DNA from: Ochotona curzoniae
Taxonomy: Eukaryota; Chordata; Mammalia; Lagomorpha; Ochotonidae
Direction of reading: 5' to 3'
Assembly: GCF_017591425.1 (NCBI RefSeq)
Contig: NW_024465672.1
Coordinates: forward strand, 62,001-126,000
Length of the DNA stretch: 64,000 nt
The notes beneath the pieces were generated by a model. The model did no database searches and was not told the DNA's origin. It saw only the letters and a list, made by a program, of their open reading frames with translations. Position numbers and translations under genes: made by a program. Below are positions 29,378 through 40,774 of the stretch, piece by piece. Numbering within the stretch: position 1 is the stretch's first letter; each line of letters begins with the position of its first letter.

Positions 29378-29687
29378 AAAGTGACTTTTTATTGGAAAGA
29401 TAGATATACAGAGAGAAGGAGAGTAAGATCTTCCATCTCCTGTTTCACTCCCCAAGTGGCCACAACAGCTAGAGCTGAACCAATTGGAAGCCATGAGCCA
29501 GGATCTCCTCTCCATTTCCCACATGGATGCAGGCCCCCAAGACCTTGGGCCATCCTTTACTGCTTTCCCCGGCCACAGGCCGAAAGCTGGATGGGAAGTG
29601 GAGCTTTCGGGGCATGAACCGGCACCCATATGAGATCCACGCAGGTTCAAGGCAAGGATTGAGCCACTACGCTATCGTGCCAGGCCC
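29378..29687 (-). mobile_element. C-repeat SINE, minus strand
   Basis: gtgactttttattggaaaga through cactacgctatcgtgccagg is the reversed family consensus, full length. Confidence 0.92.
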
Positions 29688-29785
29688 TAAAGTGAATTTA
29701 TAATTAACCTTTTACACACATGATCTTTGACTTGATTCACTCTAGGAATTCAGTAATAATGTCTGAATTTGTCTCAAATTCAGAG

Positions 29786-30132
29786 AGGGCCTGGTGCAGT
29801 AGTCTAGTGACTAAAGTCATTGCCTTGCATGCCCACCATCCCAATGGGCACCAGTGTGTCTCTGGTTGCTCCACTTCCATCCAGTTCTCTGCTTGTGTCC
29901 TCGGAAAGCAACAGATGCTAACCCAAAGCCTTGAGACCCTGCGCCAGCATGGGAGACCCAGAAGAAGATCCTGGCTCCTGGCTTCACATCTGCTCAACTC
30001 CAGCCATTGCAGCCAGTTGGGCAGTAAACCAGCAGATAGAAGATCTTTCTGCCTGTCTCTCCTCCTCTCTGTGATTCTGACTTCCCAATAAAAATAAATA
30101 AATCTTTGCAAAAGAAATAATAATAATAATAA
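29786..30132 (+). mobile_element. C-repeat SINE with (AAT)n tail
   Basis: gagggcctggtgcagtagtc head, tgctccacttccatccagtt body and a aataaataaatc tail extended by an (AAT)n tract. Confidence 0.92.
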
Positions 30133-30394
30133 AGTAGTATAGAGAGAAAGATTGTAAGCCATCACTATCACTCAGAAATAGCTTGGTACAGAAAACAGAT
30201 TCATAGACACACTGTCATCTGGAGAGAGGATTTCCCAAATTCCTTCATTTTTGGCTTTTCTTTATTAAGGGTTGTTTCAGGAAGTCAATTTTCAGCAATT
30301 TCCTATAGGGTGGGGAAAGTGTCATTTCTGACTAGGAGAGATAGGTGTTTTTATTTGGAGTGATTTTTTGATGCTCAAGGGCATTATGTCAGTG

Positions 30395-30480
30395 TTTAAA
30401 AACATTTGTAGGATGCCACTGGCATCCCATGAGTAGGGAAAATGGAGTGCTGTTAAATACCCTACAAGGCACAGGAAAAT
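30395..30480 (+). mobile_element. MER5A-like hAT DNA transposon remnant
   Basis: gccactggcatcccatgagt, ggagtgctgttaaataccct and acaaggcacaggaaaat match the central part of the ancient mammalian MER5A element (from memory of its consensus). Terminal repeats are missing. Confidence 0.6.
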
Positions 30481-32428
30481 CTTCATCCCAAGGTATCTGC
30501 TAGCCTTAAAGACCAACAGAACTGAGGCCAAGATGCTGCTACAGGCGAGCATGTGATGAGTGGTGCACAGTAAGAGCATCACTGGGGCACCTGCCAAAGT
30601 GCACACCCTTAGGCTTCTGAAGATGGCTTCCAGTTACAGGTAAGGAGCCTCACAACCTGACAATGCCCTCCAGGCAATAGATGCACATGGAGATTTATGG
30701 GAAAGGCTGTGCCATGGGAACCACTTGACCCTTCTGGCTTCAGACAATGGTGAGAAGGAAGAAGGGAGAAAGAAGGTCTGGTTGCCATCTGTGCTGCTTT
30801 CAACTGAGAGATGAATAGTAGAAGGCGGCAGAAAGGAAAGACCTGAATGGGCATTCTTTGCCCTTCAACCTTCACGGACTGTGGAGGTCTTCAGGATGCA
30901 AGAAGTGTCTTCATTACCTTGCTCCAGCAATATGTATGTAATTTGCCTGGCCTCAGCTCCACCTCAAGTTCACAGAGTCTCTGAGAACCAGCAAACTTTC
31001 AGTTTGCCTTGATAAGACCCTCAAGGCTGCATCACTTAATCTCAGCAGTAACTTACTCTTTCAACCTTCTAGGAAGCTTGCCAGATAACCCAGGGCCTAT
31101 GTTTACTCTAGACTTAAATAACTGCCTACAATGGCCCTTGCTGTGTCAACATCCATAGGAAAATAGGAGTAGAACAGGGGTTCACAGGGGCTATGAATGA
31201 GGTGCCAGAACGTAACAGAGAGATTAGCTTGCTGGAATAATTTTTACAGAAACCGAGTCTCATCCATGAACGAAAATCAATGGATAAAAATAAACACGGG
31301 AAGCAAAAGGAAAATGATTGTTTAAAAGGCCAGTGAAAATGTAAAACACTGTGATCTTCCTGCCAATTTCTGCATTCACTTTGAGCTTTTTAAAATTTTA
31401 TCGTTTAGTTGATTTGTTGAAAACATCAATATGTTTGAGGCTTACACGTCAAAGATGTCCAGTCATTTTCTGCAACATTTTGTTTGATGGACAAGCAACT
31501 TCTATCAAAACAACATCAGCATTCTCCTTTTATTCAGAGTAGAGATAGAAAAAAATAAATAAAGGTAAATGGGTAGTTTTTTAAAAAGAACATGATAAAG
31601 AGTGTGCATCTGGTAGATTTATTTTGTGGTAAACATCAGAGACAGGTGAGTTGACAGAACCCGAAAGTGGAAAGTGCCATTGTGCTGTCAGGCAGCCAGT
31701 GTACACAACGCACGATGCAGCAGGTGCAGAGCTCTGTGGATGAGAACTGAAAGGCTACTCGTGGGGCCAGTGTTGATGTGACTTGCTCAATCTGCTGCTT
31801 CACAACACTCAAGACTCAGTTTCCTGGGGGCGGGGGGTCTAATTGGCCTTTTGACATCACATGGTTAGTTAATCAAGGAGCAGGATATAGTGGCTGATGG
31901 GGAGAAAGACAAGCTGATTGACAGTGTAGGTCTACCAAACAGAGGACGGGGGGAGGGGCGGTGCACAGAGAGCAAGTATCTGTTACAGGTGGGCACAGAA
32001 TGTCCTATGTAAGACTTGGACCTGATATCAGGGGTCCATGCATGCCTTCCTTTAGCCATCTGAGAAAGGATACTTCAAATAGTATGTCGCAGTTACTGAA
32101 ATTGGTAGCATGAGAAAGAGCTTTAGAAGCATGATGGATTTCAGAAGAGCAAGAAATAAAAGATACTGGGATTGGTTATAGTGAGGAAACACAAATGTCT
32201 AGAATGGAGGCTGAAGGAATTGAAGGTGCCACAGAAGTGGGCTAATTTGGTCTTCTGGAAGCAAAAGATACGAGTGAAGATGTGACAAGTACAGGAGACA
32301 GCCTAGCTATACTTCCAAAGAAGCAAGACAGACTCAAGATTCCAGGAGGCCATGCATATCCTGCCCTCTTTTTCTCTGTCTCAGCTAGAAAGAGCCCAAC
32401 CCATCATCCCAGATGCTGCCAGTGACTT
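30481..32428. other. 3' flank of the GLB1L pseudogene, unassigned
   Basis: Just below the pseudogene stop codon (32429) this may include its former 3' UTR. The first AATAAA on the minus strand is at 31618-31623, about 0.8 kb downstream. No other feature is recognised. Confidence 0.35.
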
Positions 32429-32506
32429 TTAGCATGCCATACCCAGGTGGGGCATCTCTCGGAACTGTATCTCTTTTCCAGGCTCCAATTCCTCAAACAC
32501 GATGAT
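32429..32506 (-). pseudogene. GLB1L paralogue last coding exon
   Basis: Acceptor cttcttcaccag, then IIVFEELEPGKEIQFREMPH and a stop TAA at 32429-32431. It matches the family end V-I-V-F-E-E-x-x-x-G and P-H-L. Confidence 0.92.
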
Positions 32507-32623
32507 CTGGTGAAGAAGAAGGTGGGAAGCCCTACAATACAAGGTTTGCCTCCAGAGCAAGGCTGAGTTCAAGGCCTGAAGGCTAGGAGGCAGAACTCTT
32601 TGTGCATGGGAGGGGGGAGGTTA

Positions 32624-32741
32624 CCTCATTTTTTCCAGGTTGAAGCCAGGATCCTGGTAGGTAAAGGGTTTCCTAGGGACCTATAGCCCAGTAGCGCCCT
32701 AGATTTTGCCCATTGATGAATACAACTCCCTTATTCCAGCC
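32624..32741 (-). pseudogene. GLB1L paralogue exon with premature stop and frameshift
   Basis: Encodes [19 protein letters not shown], the most conserved C-terminal block of GH35. The codon after GP (Gln in relatives) is TAG at 32673-32675. The exon is 118 bp rather than the expected 117, with an extra A near 32641, shifting the last codons. Acceptor gtcttgttcag and donor GAG|GTAACC remain. Confidence 0.92.
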
Positions 32742-33336
32742 CTGAACAAGACAAGAAGAGAGGGCTGAGGATCTGTGTTCCAACATAAACAGTCAGGAGG
32801 TACACACCTTCTACACCACAGACACATCAAGTTATAGACACACTCAGACAGGGCAGCTCATTAGCTGAGGCCCAGATGGGAGATGATTGCTAAGCCTCAT
32901 GCCATCCCCCTGCCAGGGGTTGATCAATATCCAGGCTGCAGGAAGGAGGGTTCTGATTTGTATCTTACCCTGGGTATCTACATCAGCCAGCAGGGAATTC
33001 CCATATATATAAGGTATTCATCAAAGCATACAAGGCCACAGCATAACCAGTGTTGCAAACCAGTGTGGTGGCAAATGTGGTCTGACATCTCACCGGCAAC
33101 AGCCCAACCACAGGCCAGATGATGAGGCCATGGTGATGCGGATGTCTCCACATCTGGTCTGATATCTGGTACTAAGCTCTTCATGCAGTGGGTGCTCCAC
33201 ACGTCCCTACTTTTCATGAATCTGTTATATCTGTTCACCCCAAACAAGGCACAGCATCACAGAGGGTAACAGCAGAGAGTAGGCTAAAGGTATTCTGGAG
33301 GTGGTGGGAGGAAAGTGGCAAGGAAATATCACTAAC

Positions 33337-33448
33337 CTCAAGTTTAATGTAAGTATCTTTTGGGTTCACACCAACTTTCAAAGAACCAAGGTATAAGGCA
33401 GGTCCCTTAACATTATTTGTGACTGGTCTCCACAACATGGGGAGTTTC
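33337..33448 (-). pseudogene. GLB1L paralogue exon (GPALYLGSLKVGVNPKDTY)
   Basis: 112 bp, acceptor ctttcttag, donor GAG|GTTAGT, open. Equivalent to the family's P-A-F-x-x-G-x-L-x-x-x-x-x-P-x-D-T-F. Confidence 0.92.
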
Positions 33449-33528
33449 CTAAGAAAGAGTTGAGCACCAGCAAAACAGTAATTCCTTTCTTTTATAATGT
33501 GTGTCACTGACCTCATAGAAAAGATGCT

Positions 33529-33770
33529 CTGCTGGACCCAGTGTCTCCTCTGTGTAGCATGGGATATGTCCAGCATGCATAATGCCCTGTGTACCCTCTG
33601 GATAACATGAGCTATATCCAGCATGTGTGAGGCTTGGTGTCCCATCTGTAGAACAGGAAATATGTCAAGCATGCATGATATCAAGCGTCCCCTCTGTGCA
33701 GCATGGGGTATACTCAGCATGCATGATGCCCAGTGTCCCCTCTGTGTAGCATGGGGTATTTGCAGCAAGC
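33529..33770 (-). repeat. 48-bp minisatellite, five imperfect copies
   Basis: Units centred on agcatggggtatgtccagca and catgatgcccagtgtcccc repeat every 48 bp (16 codons). On the minus strand the array reads as 16-residue repeats (CMLDISHATQRRHW-like) and that frame runs on into the exon at 33448. It lies in the intron between exons 34071-33984 and 33448-33337. Confidence 0.9.
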
Positions 33771-33983
33771 GTGATTTGAGGATGTATGTGAGAAGGGCAC
33801 AGCTCACCACTCTTGCCCCAAACAACCATGAAACTTGGAATCATTTCCTTCAATGTTCTGGGTCACCATCTCTCCTATCTGAAAACCAAGGGGATCCATC
33901 TGAGTGATCTCTGAGCTCCTCCTCTGAATCTGAACACTTGCCACTTTTGCTCACCTACCTACAGTCAGAAGTCAGACACTCAC

Positions 33984-34071
33984 CTTTGTATAAAGTTATT
34001 TTTCATCTCCAGATTGTAGATTGTAAATGCTCTTAATGGATGATTGTTCATATAGATATCCCCAGTTAAAC
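33984..34071 (-). pseudogene. GLB1L paralogue exon (GDIYMNNHPLRAFTIYNLEM)
   Basis: 88 bp, acceptor gttcttacag, donor GTGAGT, open frame. Equivalent to the family's G-x-L-Y-L-N-x-x-P-L-x-x-F-x-I-Y-S-L-E-M. Confidence 0.93.
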
Positions 34072-34679
34072 CTGTAAGAACAGTAATATGAAGGGAGCAA
34101 GAAGAGCAAGGAGTATGCAGGGATGGGCACAATCTGCGGCCAGGACTTGCTCTAAAAGAGGTGCTTTCGCAGCATCTTCTGGCTGAGGGTTTTTGCAACT
34201 TGCTACCTTGATTTTTCCCTTCAAGGGTCCACCTCAGAGTGTTGCTGGATTTTGTACATTAGTAACACAGAAATCAACACAATGACTGCCAGGCATAGTC
34301 AGCACAGAGTTTCAGGATAGTTTGACTCGTAGGAATGTCAAAGCATTGAGCACAGGAGAAGGAAGGCATGTAGAACCCTCCTCAGGAGTGCCGACTCAGA
34401 AGGACAGCCTGAAGGCAGTGAGATCCAGGGAAGTCAGAAGCATTTTTATTGTCCAGGTATACCTTAACAGTGTTCTACTTTCACACTCTCCCAAGAAAGG
34501 AAAGGCAGTGTGCTGGTCCTGGTTTGGTATTTAAAGGACACGCTTGAGGGAAACGCAGCGACTTAATGATGTTATTGTAGACTCTACACATGGGTTCTGA
34601 AGCCAAAACCACCTGCTCTGGTGAGAACAGCAGGCATTTGAGGCCTCTAAATCTCAAGCCCATGTTATATGAATCTCAT

Positions 34680-34767
34680 CTTTTCTCTCCAAACTGATAT
34701 CCTTCCCAGAAGAAAGTCGGCCTTGATTCTCCACCAGGATCCTCAGAAGATAGGAGTTCTGGTAATC
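34680..34767 (-). pseudogene. GLB1L paralogue exon with destroyed splice donor
   Basis: 88 bp encoding SYLLRILVENQGRLSSGKD, matching the family's L-R-I-L-V-E-N-x-G-R. Phase 0 to 1 fits both neighbours. At the donor, G|GTGAGA would be expected but G|ATGAGA is present (34679-34678), while the next exon keeps an AG acceptor, so this is loss rather than an AT-AC intron. Confidence 0.87.
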
Positions 34768-35191
34768 CTGTCCAAGACAGACCATCCAAAGTGGGTCCCA
34801 TTAGAACACACAGACCTGCTAGGCTGCTGCTGTGTGGGGTGCAGACTGAAACTCCCTAGAGCCCCCACTTCTACTGACTCCCCAGGTTCCTGGACCTTTC
34901 TGAGAGTCACCTCAATATTTCCCCAGAGGCTGCACTGAGATTTCTGAGCACCAACTATTCAAATTGGAAAAGTTCTGCTCCCCCAAACCATGTATAACTG
35001 TACCTTAGAGAAAGGTATAGTTCTCCCTCATCTCTGCTGGGCTGCTCTGTGCAGAGAAGCCCAAAGGGAAGGGAGCATTAAATAGGCTGTCCTAAAGGGA
35101 GTATAAAATGGGGTCAAGCCGGGCTCTCAACTGAACAGAGCCAACAGGTGCCATAACTGCTCTTTATTGAACATTTCACTGAGTTATATAC

Positions 35192-35260
35192 TTGTTTTAT
35201 AATAGTCAGCTTACCAGTGGTATGATCCGGGATTCCAACAAATTTTTCATTCAGAAACAC
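35192..35260 (-). pseudogene. GLB1L paralogue exon (VFLNEKFVGIPDHTT)
   Basis: 69 bp, phase 0 to 0, equivalent to the family's VFVNTxxIGFLD. Acceptor ctctttttggtag, donor CAA|GTATAT. An L1 begins only about 25 bp upstream of its acceptor. Confidence 0.85.
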
Positions 35261-35284
35261 CTACCAAAAAGAGAAGAAAACATT

Positions 35285-36722
35285 GTTAAAATCTTATAAG
35301 GACTAAAAAGCTTCTATACAGCAAAGGAAACAATCAACAAAGTGAAAAAGCAACCAACGGAATGGGAGGAAATCTTTGCATACTACACAAGTGATAGGGG
35401 ATTAATATCTAGGATTTACAAAGAGCTTTGGAAATCCAGGGACAGAGAGAAAAAAAAAACAACCCTGTGAAGAAATGGGCAAAGGGAATGAACACATATT
35501 TATATTTTTCAAAAGATCAGATTCAAATGGCTAACAGATGCATGCTCAGGCTTGCTAGCCATCAAGGAGATGCAGATGAAAATCACATTGAGGTGACACT
35601 TAGCTCCAGTGAGACTGGTCTACCTTTAAAACTCTCTAACAACACCTGCTGGCATGAATGTGGGGAGAAAAGTACCCTCTTCCACTGCTGGTGGGAGAGC
35701 AGGCTAGTACAACCACTATGGAAATCAGTATGGAGAGTGCTTAGAAAACTGCAAATAAACCTGCCATATGATCCAGCTATCCCACACCTACAAATATATC
35801 CAATAGAAGTGAAAGCTGACTATGACAAGGGGATCTGTAATTCTATGTTTATAGCAGCACAATCTACAAAAGCAATGACATGGAAATAACCCAGATGCCT
35901 ATCCAAAGAGGAGTGGTTAAAGAAACTGTGGTACCTACTCTATGGCATATTACTCAGCCACTAAAAAACAATGAAATTATACCATTTGCAACTAGATGGT
36001 CCCAACTAGAGACCATAAAGCTCAGTGAAATAGTCAATCCCAAAAGCACAAAAATCGTATCTTCTGTCTGATATAAGGAAACCGTTGTGCAAACTGTAAC
36101 ATCAGTACCCCTTCCATACTGCTTCTGCTGCATCCCATGTGTTTTGATCTTTTTATTTTTATGTTCATTTCTTTCAAATAGTTTCTTTTCTTTTGTTGAA
36201 TTTTATGCTGGCTCATGGATTGCACAATGCTACCATTTTACCCAAGAGGCTTTTGTGTTTTCTTTTTCATTTCTTCATTCATGCACTGGATATTCAATAG
36301 CACATCTTTCGACTCCACACTGCTGTAAATATTTTGCTTTAACTTCATCCCTGTTGTTAATTCTGTTTTATGGCTTTTCATTTAATGGAATGTATAGTGA
36401 TGGTGTACCAGACTATCTCATCCACTTGTGAAGATACAATGCAGTATGCATCTCTACTTCTAAATCAGAGATGGACTTCCACTGAAACTGTTAGACATAT
36501 ATAGACAATAGGATGCTGGACTGTCTGGCATTGTTTGTACCAGCAATATCAGCACACACTTAAATAATAGATTGCTGAACCTATGACTACTTATGAAGAA
36601 CTATACTATCGTAATAATATGGGGAAAATCAGTTGGGGTGGGAAATTTGGAGAGGGGATAGGGAAATCCCAAACCCTATGAAACTATACCATATAATTCA
36701 AAATTTAAAATATAATAAAGCT
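35285..36722 (+). mobile_element. L1 3' end: ORF2 C-terminus and 3' UTR
   Basis: ctaaaaagcttctatacagc begins the ORF2 C-terminal region (KKWAKGMNTYLYF, KSVWRVLRKLQINLPYDPAI), broken by frameshifts, followed by the 3' UTR to aaaatataataaagctt. It sits antisense in the intron, immediately upstream of the acceptor of exon 35260-35192. Confidence 0.88.
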
Positions 36723-36724
36723 TA

Positions 36725-36792
36725 GGAAAGGAAAGGAGAGGAGAGGAAGGAAGGGGAGAGTAAAGGGGAGGGGAAGAAAAGAAAAAGAAAAC
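36725..36792 (+). repeat. Purine-rich (GGAAA/GGGGA)n tract
   Basis: A run of aggaaaggaaaggagaggag type units following the L1 3' end, likely expanded from its tail. Confidence 0.85.
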
Positions 36793-37336
36793 ATCTCTTA
36801 TGGATAGGAGAAGCCAGAGCTCCACAAAGCCAAGAGGAAGTTTGGAGCAAAGATTACCTTCCTGGAGGCCAGAAACAGACCGTTTACAAATTAAGACTCT
36901 ATTGAAAACAGTACAATGACAAGAGGCATGGCATGAAATGTGCAGAAGAGCATCTGGTCTTAAAATCTGGGCTGTGGTTCCACTGCTGGGCACGGGCTGG
37001 TGGGGAGGTGAAGGGTGCAGTGAACAGGAGTGGAAGGGAAGGCATGAAAGTCACAAGTAGCACAGTTGTTCCAGTGTCTGCCTGTCTTGCCCCACAGGCT
37101 CATCGGTATACTACACAGATTTCCCAGGCTCTTAATTCAGAAAGCTGTTGCCACAATTCCATCTGGTTCTAGGGGTGATCTGAGTGCAGTTCCATTTATT
37201 GTCTATGATCTATGTCATTGTCTTGGCCTAGATCCACCCTCTGACTCAATCTCTGTCTCTGTCTGTCCCCCTCCTTCCCTCTCTTTCTCTTTTTCTGTAA
37301 TTCTGACAGTCAAATAAGCAACTAAATATTTTTAAG
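36793..37336. other. Intronic, mostly unassigned; old SINE tail at 37210-37335
   Basis: The pyrimidine-rich end with ctgtaattctgacagtcaaa followed by taagcaactaaat looks like the 3' end of a very old C-repeat. The rest is unrecognised. Confidence 0.4.
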
Positions 37337-37617
37337 GGGGCAATAGCATTGTAATGTAATGTTAAACTGCCCCCTGCAACATCAGTATCCCATATGAGTG
37401 ACAGTTCAAGTCACAGCTGTTTGATTTTCAATGCAGATCCCTGCCTGGAAAGTAGTAAATGGTGACCTGAAGGCTTGGGTCCCTGTTATCATTTGAAGGA
37501 CATAAAATTCCAGGCTCCTGACTTTGGCCTGGTTGCTGTCATTTTCAGTGAAGCAGGAGATCTTTGCCTCTCTCTCTCTCTCTTCTGCGTTTCAATCAAA
37601 TAAATTCTTTTTCTTGA
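37337..37617 (+). mobile_element. Old C-repeat SINE
   Basis: gtatcccatatgagtgacag, aaggcttgggtccctgttat and tcaatcaaataaattctttt follow the family order with much divergence; a (CT)n stretch lies at 37570-37583. Confidence 0.65.
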
Positions 37618-37784
37618 AAGTATGAATTTGCTTCTTGTTTGCTTCTTATTTAAGATTACAATTTTCAGTAAAATTTGGATAAGAAGCCACAATAAAAATA
37701 TATATAAGAATGAAAAACTTAAATGTTAATACTCTGCAGAATCTTTGTTTTAAGTTTATTAGGATCTAACACATTGTTTTTCAA

Positions 37785-38068
37785 TATTTATTTTTTTATT
37801 TCATTTGCATGACATATTTACAGAGAGATAAAAAGCAACACAGAGGAAGAGATCCACTAGTTCACTCCCCAAATAGCCACAACAACTAGAGCTGGGGTTA
37901 TGCAAAATCAGGAGCCGGGGGCTGCTTCTGGGTCTCTCCCATGAGTGCAGGTTGTTTTCATAGGCACATTAATAGGGAGGCAGATCAGAAATTAAATGAA
38001 CTGCTGCCTACACTGGACACCAGCCTCAGGCAGAGGCCCAATATACCATATCATGACACCATCCCAAG
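37785..38068 (-). mobile_element. C-repeat SINE, minus strand, diverged
   Basis: tttcatttgcatgacatatt, ttcactccccaaatagccac and cccaatataccatatcatga are reversed SINE segments in the correct order. Confidence 0.75.
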
Positions 38069-38119
38069 AGTTTCTATAGCCCACAACCTGTAGCATCACT
38101 TAATATTTCCCCAGGGATG

Positions 38120-38380
38120 CTGGTATTTGATATAACTGTTAAGATGCTGCTTAGGATAACTGCATCCCATATCAGAGTATTTGACTCCTGCTAAAGCACA
38201 CCCTGAGAGCTGGCAGGTGAAAGCTCAGGTGGTGAGCCATGTGGAAGACCCATGCGCATTTCTGGCTTCAGCCTGGCCAGCCCTGACTTTTGCAGCTCTC
38301 TGGGGAGTAAACCAGCCTATGTAAGGTGTCTCTCTGTGTCTTTTTGTCTTGGAACTATATTAGATAAATAAATATATTGT
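38120..38380 (+). mobile_element. Old C-repeat SINE, plus strand
   Basis: actgttaagatgctgcttag head, catcccatatcagagtattt, tctggcttcagcctggccag and the ataaataaatatatt tail. Confidence 0.7.
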
Positions 38381-38985
38381 CCTGAGGGATGAGTCGCTTA
38401 GAAAACATAATGCTGGCTTTTGGGGAAATCATGGAATTACACAGAAACTCTCAGAAGGCACTGCAGTAGCTGCAACAAGGCTGAAGACAGACTGCAGTGG
38501 ATGCACAGAGAAAGAAATTGCAAACCCTGAGCATCTGTGGAATCCAAGCTTCTTTGTAGGCATAAGGATGGCTGGCCAGCGGTGTCAGAAGACTATAAAC
38601 GAAGAAGTGCAGTTACAAGGCTGATGCCGCTGCAGGAAATGATAGCACTGTCACAGAGGATACAGGGCAGAGGATAAGGTGGAGAGATCTGAAATCAAAA
38701 GGTGAGGAATCAGGTTCTAAATAGCAACAGTGCAGGCAAAAGATCAGGGCAAGGCTGAGGTGACAACAGCATGAAAGTTAAAAGAACTGCTGATCAGCTG
38801 TAGGCAATGGCCCCGGTTCCTTGTAGCTAGTCAAGTGTTGCACTGCTCAGAGAAAAGTAGTTCATATCTGGCAGGCATCCTGAACCTGATTAATGCCAAG
38901 TGTGTTTGTATAGTTATACCAGTGTGCCAGCATAGTCACCTATATTTTTTTAATAAATGTGGAAAGCAGATGTTAGCACGTCAGT
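38381..38985. other. Intronic, unassigned
   Basis: No recognisable feature before the composite repeat element. Confidence 0.4.
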
Positions 38986-40396
38986 AGACAGGGTATAGAG
39001 TCTTACCTGCGAGTGTCCGTGAGCCCTGGGTAGGCAGGCAAGGCTGGTATGGCACACTGCCAAAGGACCAGGCTTGGGGATCTGTGGACATGAGTGGCTG
39101 TGGATTGCTCAGAGAAGCAGGTCTGGAGATGTGTAGGAGGGAGGACTGCTGCAGGAGTACATGAGAGGTGAGGAGTGACTTCTGAGAGACCTTCAGCAAT
39201 CTGGCTACCGCACTTGGAGGTAAACAATTGGACTGAGACTGGGTGGTTTAGAGGGGTAAACTGGAGGACCTTTTAGGGCCAAATCAATACATCTGTCCAT
39301 ATGTGAGACCTGAGCTGGGATTGTTGATCCCAACTATCACCTACTGGCACAAACAAAAGCCATGGTTGGGCAGCCTGCATGGCAGGGCTCAACAACAGTA
39401 CCCGCCAGTGAGTGTTGAGACTGATCCAGGCTATAACACTCACAGGCACACCCGAGAATTGGGTGTGGGGCTGGCTGGGCAGCAACAACTACCAGCACAC
39501 ACAAAAGCCAACACTTGAGGGCAGACTACTGAGAAAGGGCCTCGCACCCACTGGTACATGTGAAATTTGGGTCTGGGAATGGGCCTTATGGGGGAACTTG
39601 GGGAACTCCCCTAGTGGGCCTTCACTCCCGCTGGTGATCATGTAAGTCAAGGCTGGATGTTGGTCAAGCCAGACAGGACTGCTTCACATGTTGACAGGTG
39701 TGCGTGTTAGCTCTGTAGGGGGTAGACTTTGCAAGACCAGGCCAAACTATAGCATACTGGCATGTGTGGGAACCAGGATAGGGTGTGAGCCATGCTGAGC
39801 TAGGCTTGGCTATCACATCTACTGATTGGCATGAAAGCCAGCAATGGGATCAGGCTGGGCAGGGCTAGGCTATAAAACCCACCAGCGAAAGTTAGGCCTG
39901 GGAAATGGCAAGGCCAAGCCAGGTTACAGCATCTGATGGCAAAAACCAACCTGGGTGATAGGTTATGCTGAGCTGTGTCGGAGCAATCACTGGCATGCCC
40001 AAGAACTGTGTCTGGGAATGAGCTTGGTTGGGGAACTAAGAGGACACCCCTGCTGGGCTGCGATTCCCAGTAGTGAGCATGAGAACTGAAATGGGGGTGG
40101 TGAATTGGACTGAACATGGCTGCAGCATCCCTCAGCATGGGTGTGGCCTGGGCTTGGCTCCAGTACCTACTGGTGCTCTCATTCCTGGGTACTGATGCTG
40201 TTGCATTACTGGGCGAGGTCCTGTCTCCTCTCTCCACTTTCCCTGGGGGTGGGGAGGCGTGGTGGGGGAAGATTGGAGGCAGTTGTCTCATACACTTTCC
40301 CCTATTCCTTAACCATATCCACCCTAATTGGGCATATATCCCTCTCAACTATGTAAACATCATCAAAAATAAAATGAATTTGTTATTTTAAAAAGT
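38986..40396 (+). mobile_element. Composite dispersed element with internal degenerate repeat array (copy 1)
   Basis: A leader (about 38990-39270) is followed by an array of degenerate units of about 60-85 bp (39270-40200) built from phrases such as ggctgggcagggctaggct, acagcacccactggc and catgtgagaaccaggatggg. A unique 3' part (40200-40396) ends A-rich (aaaataaaatgaatttgtta, then ttttaaaaag). The same leader phrase (gagtgacttctgagagacc) and the same units recur at 55.8-57.3 and 63.2-64 kb. It encodes no protein I recognise. The layout suggests a non-autonomous retroposon; ends are approximate and no target duplication was confirmed. Confidence 0.6.
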
Positions 40397-40774
40397 ACTA
40401 CTGAATACCTGTGCATGACACAGGGCCAGCTGAACTTTATAAAGAAGGAGTACAAACAGTATTAAGGACACACTGGCAGGCAGGAGGCTGGGAGACAACA
40501 GGAACTTCACTTAGGAAGCTAAGGAGTCTGTGTTGGGTTATAATGAATTTGAGAAACCTAAGGACCCTACACGAAGTGAAGACAAATGCCCTGTAAATGG
40601 CAAGAAAGGTTGCTTTGAAGCTAAGAGAGTGGGAGGGCTGAAGGCGCAAAAACAGAAATGCAGGTTGAGTATTCTTCATCCAAAATGATTGAGACCAAAA
40701 GTCTTTTGATTCTGACACTTTAGGATCTTGGAATAATTGCAGAAATTGTAGAAGCTAAACATCCCTCTACAAAA

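Noticed and set aside
31618..31623. AATAAA on the minus strand as the pseudogene's polyadenylation site
   Set aside because: It is plausible by position but AATAAA is common in AT-rich DNA, and there is no further support.
33529..33770. CRISPR-like array
   Set aside because: The 48-bp units are contiguous with no unique spacers, and the genome is mammalian.
33235..33825. A 196-codon open frame on the minus strand as a separate gene
   Set aside because: It consists of a 48-bp minisatellite plus one GLB1L exon and its intron flanks; it is not an independent coding unit.
39003..40391. Open frames across the composite repeat array as a repeat protein
   Set aside because: The unit length is irregular and not a multiple of three, so frames break between units; no conserved peptide repeat results.
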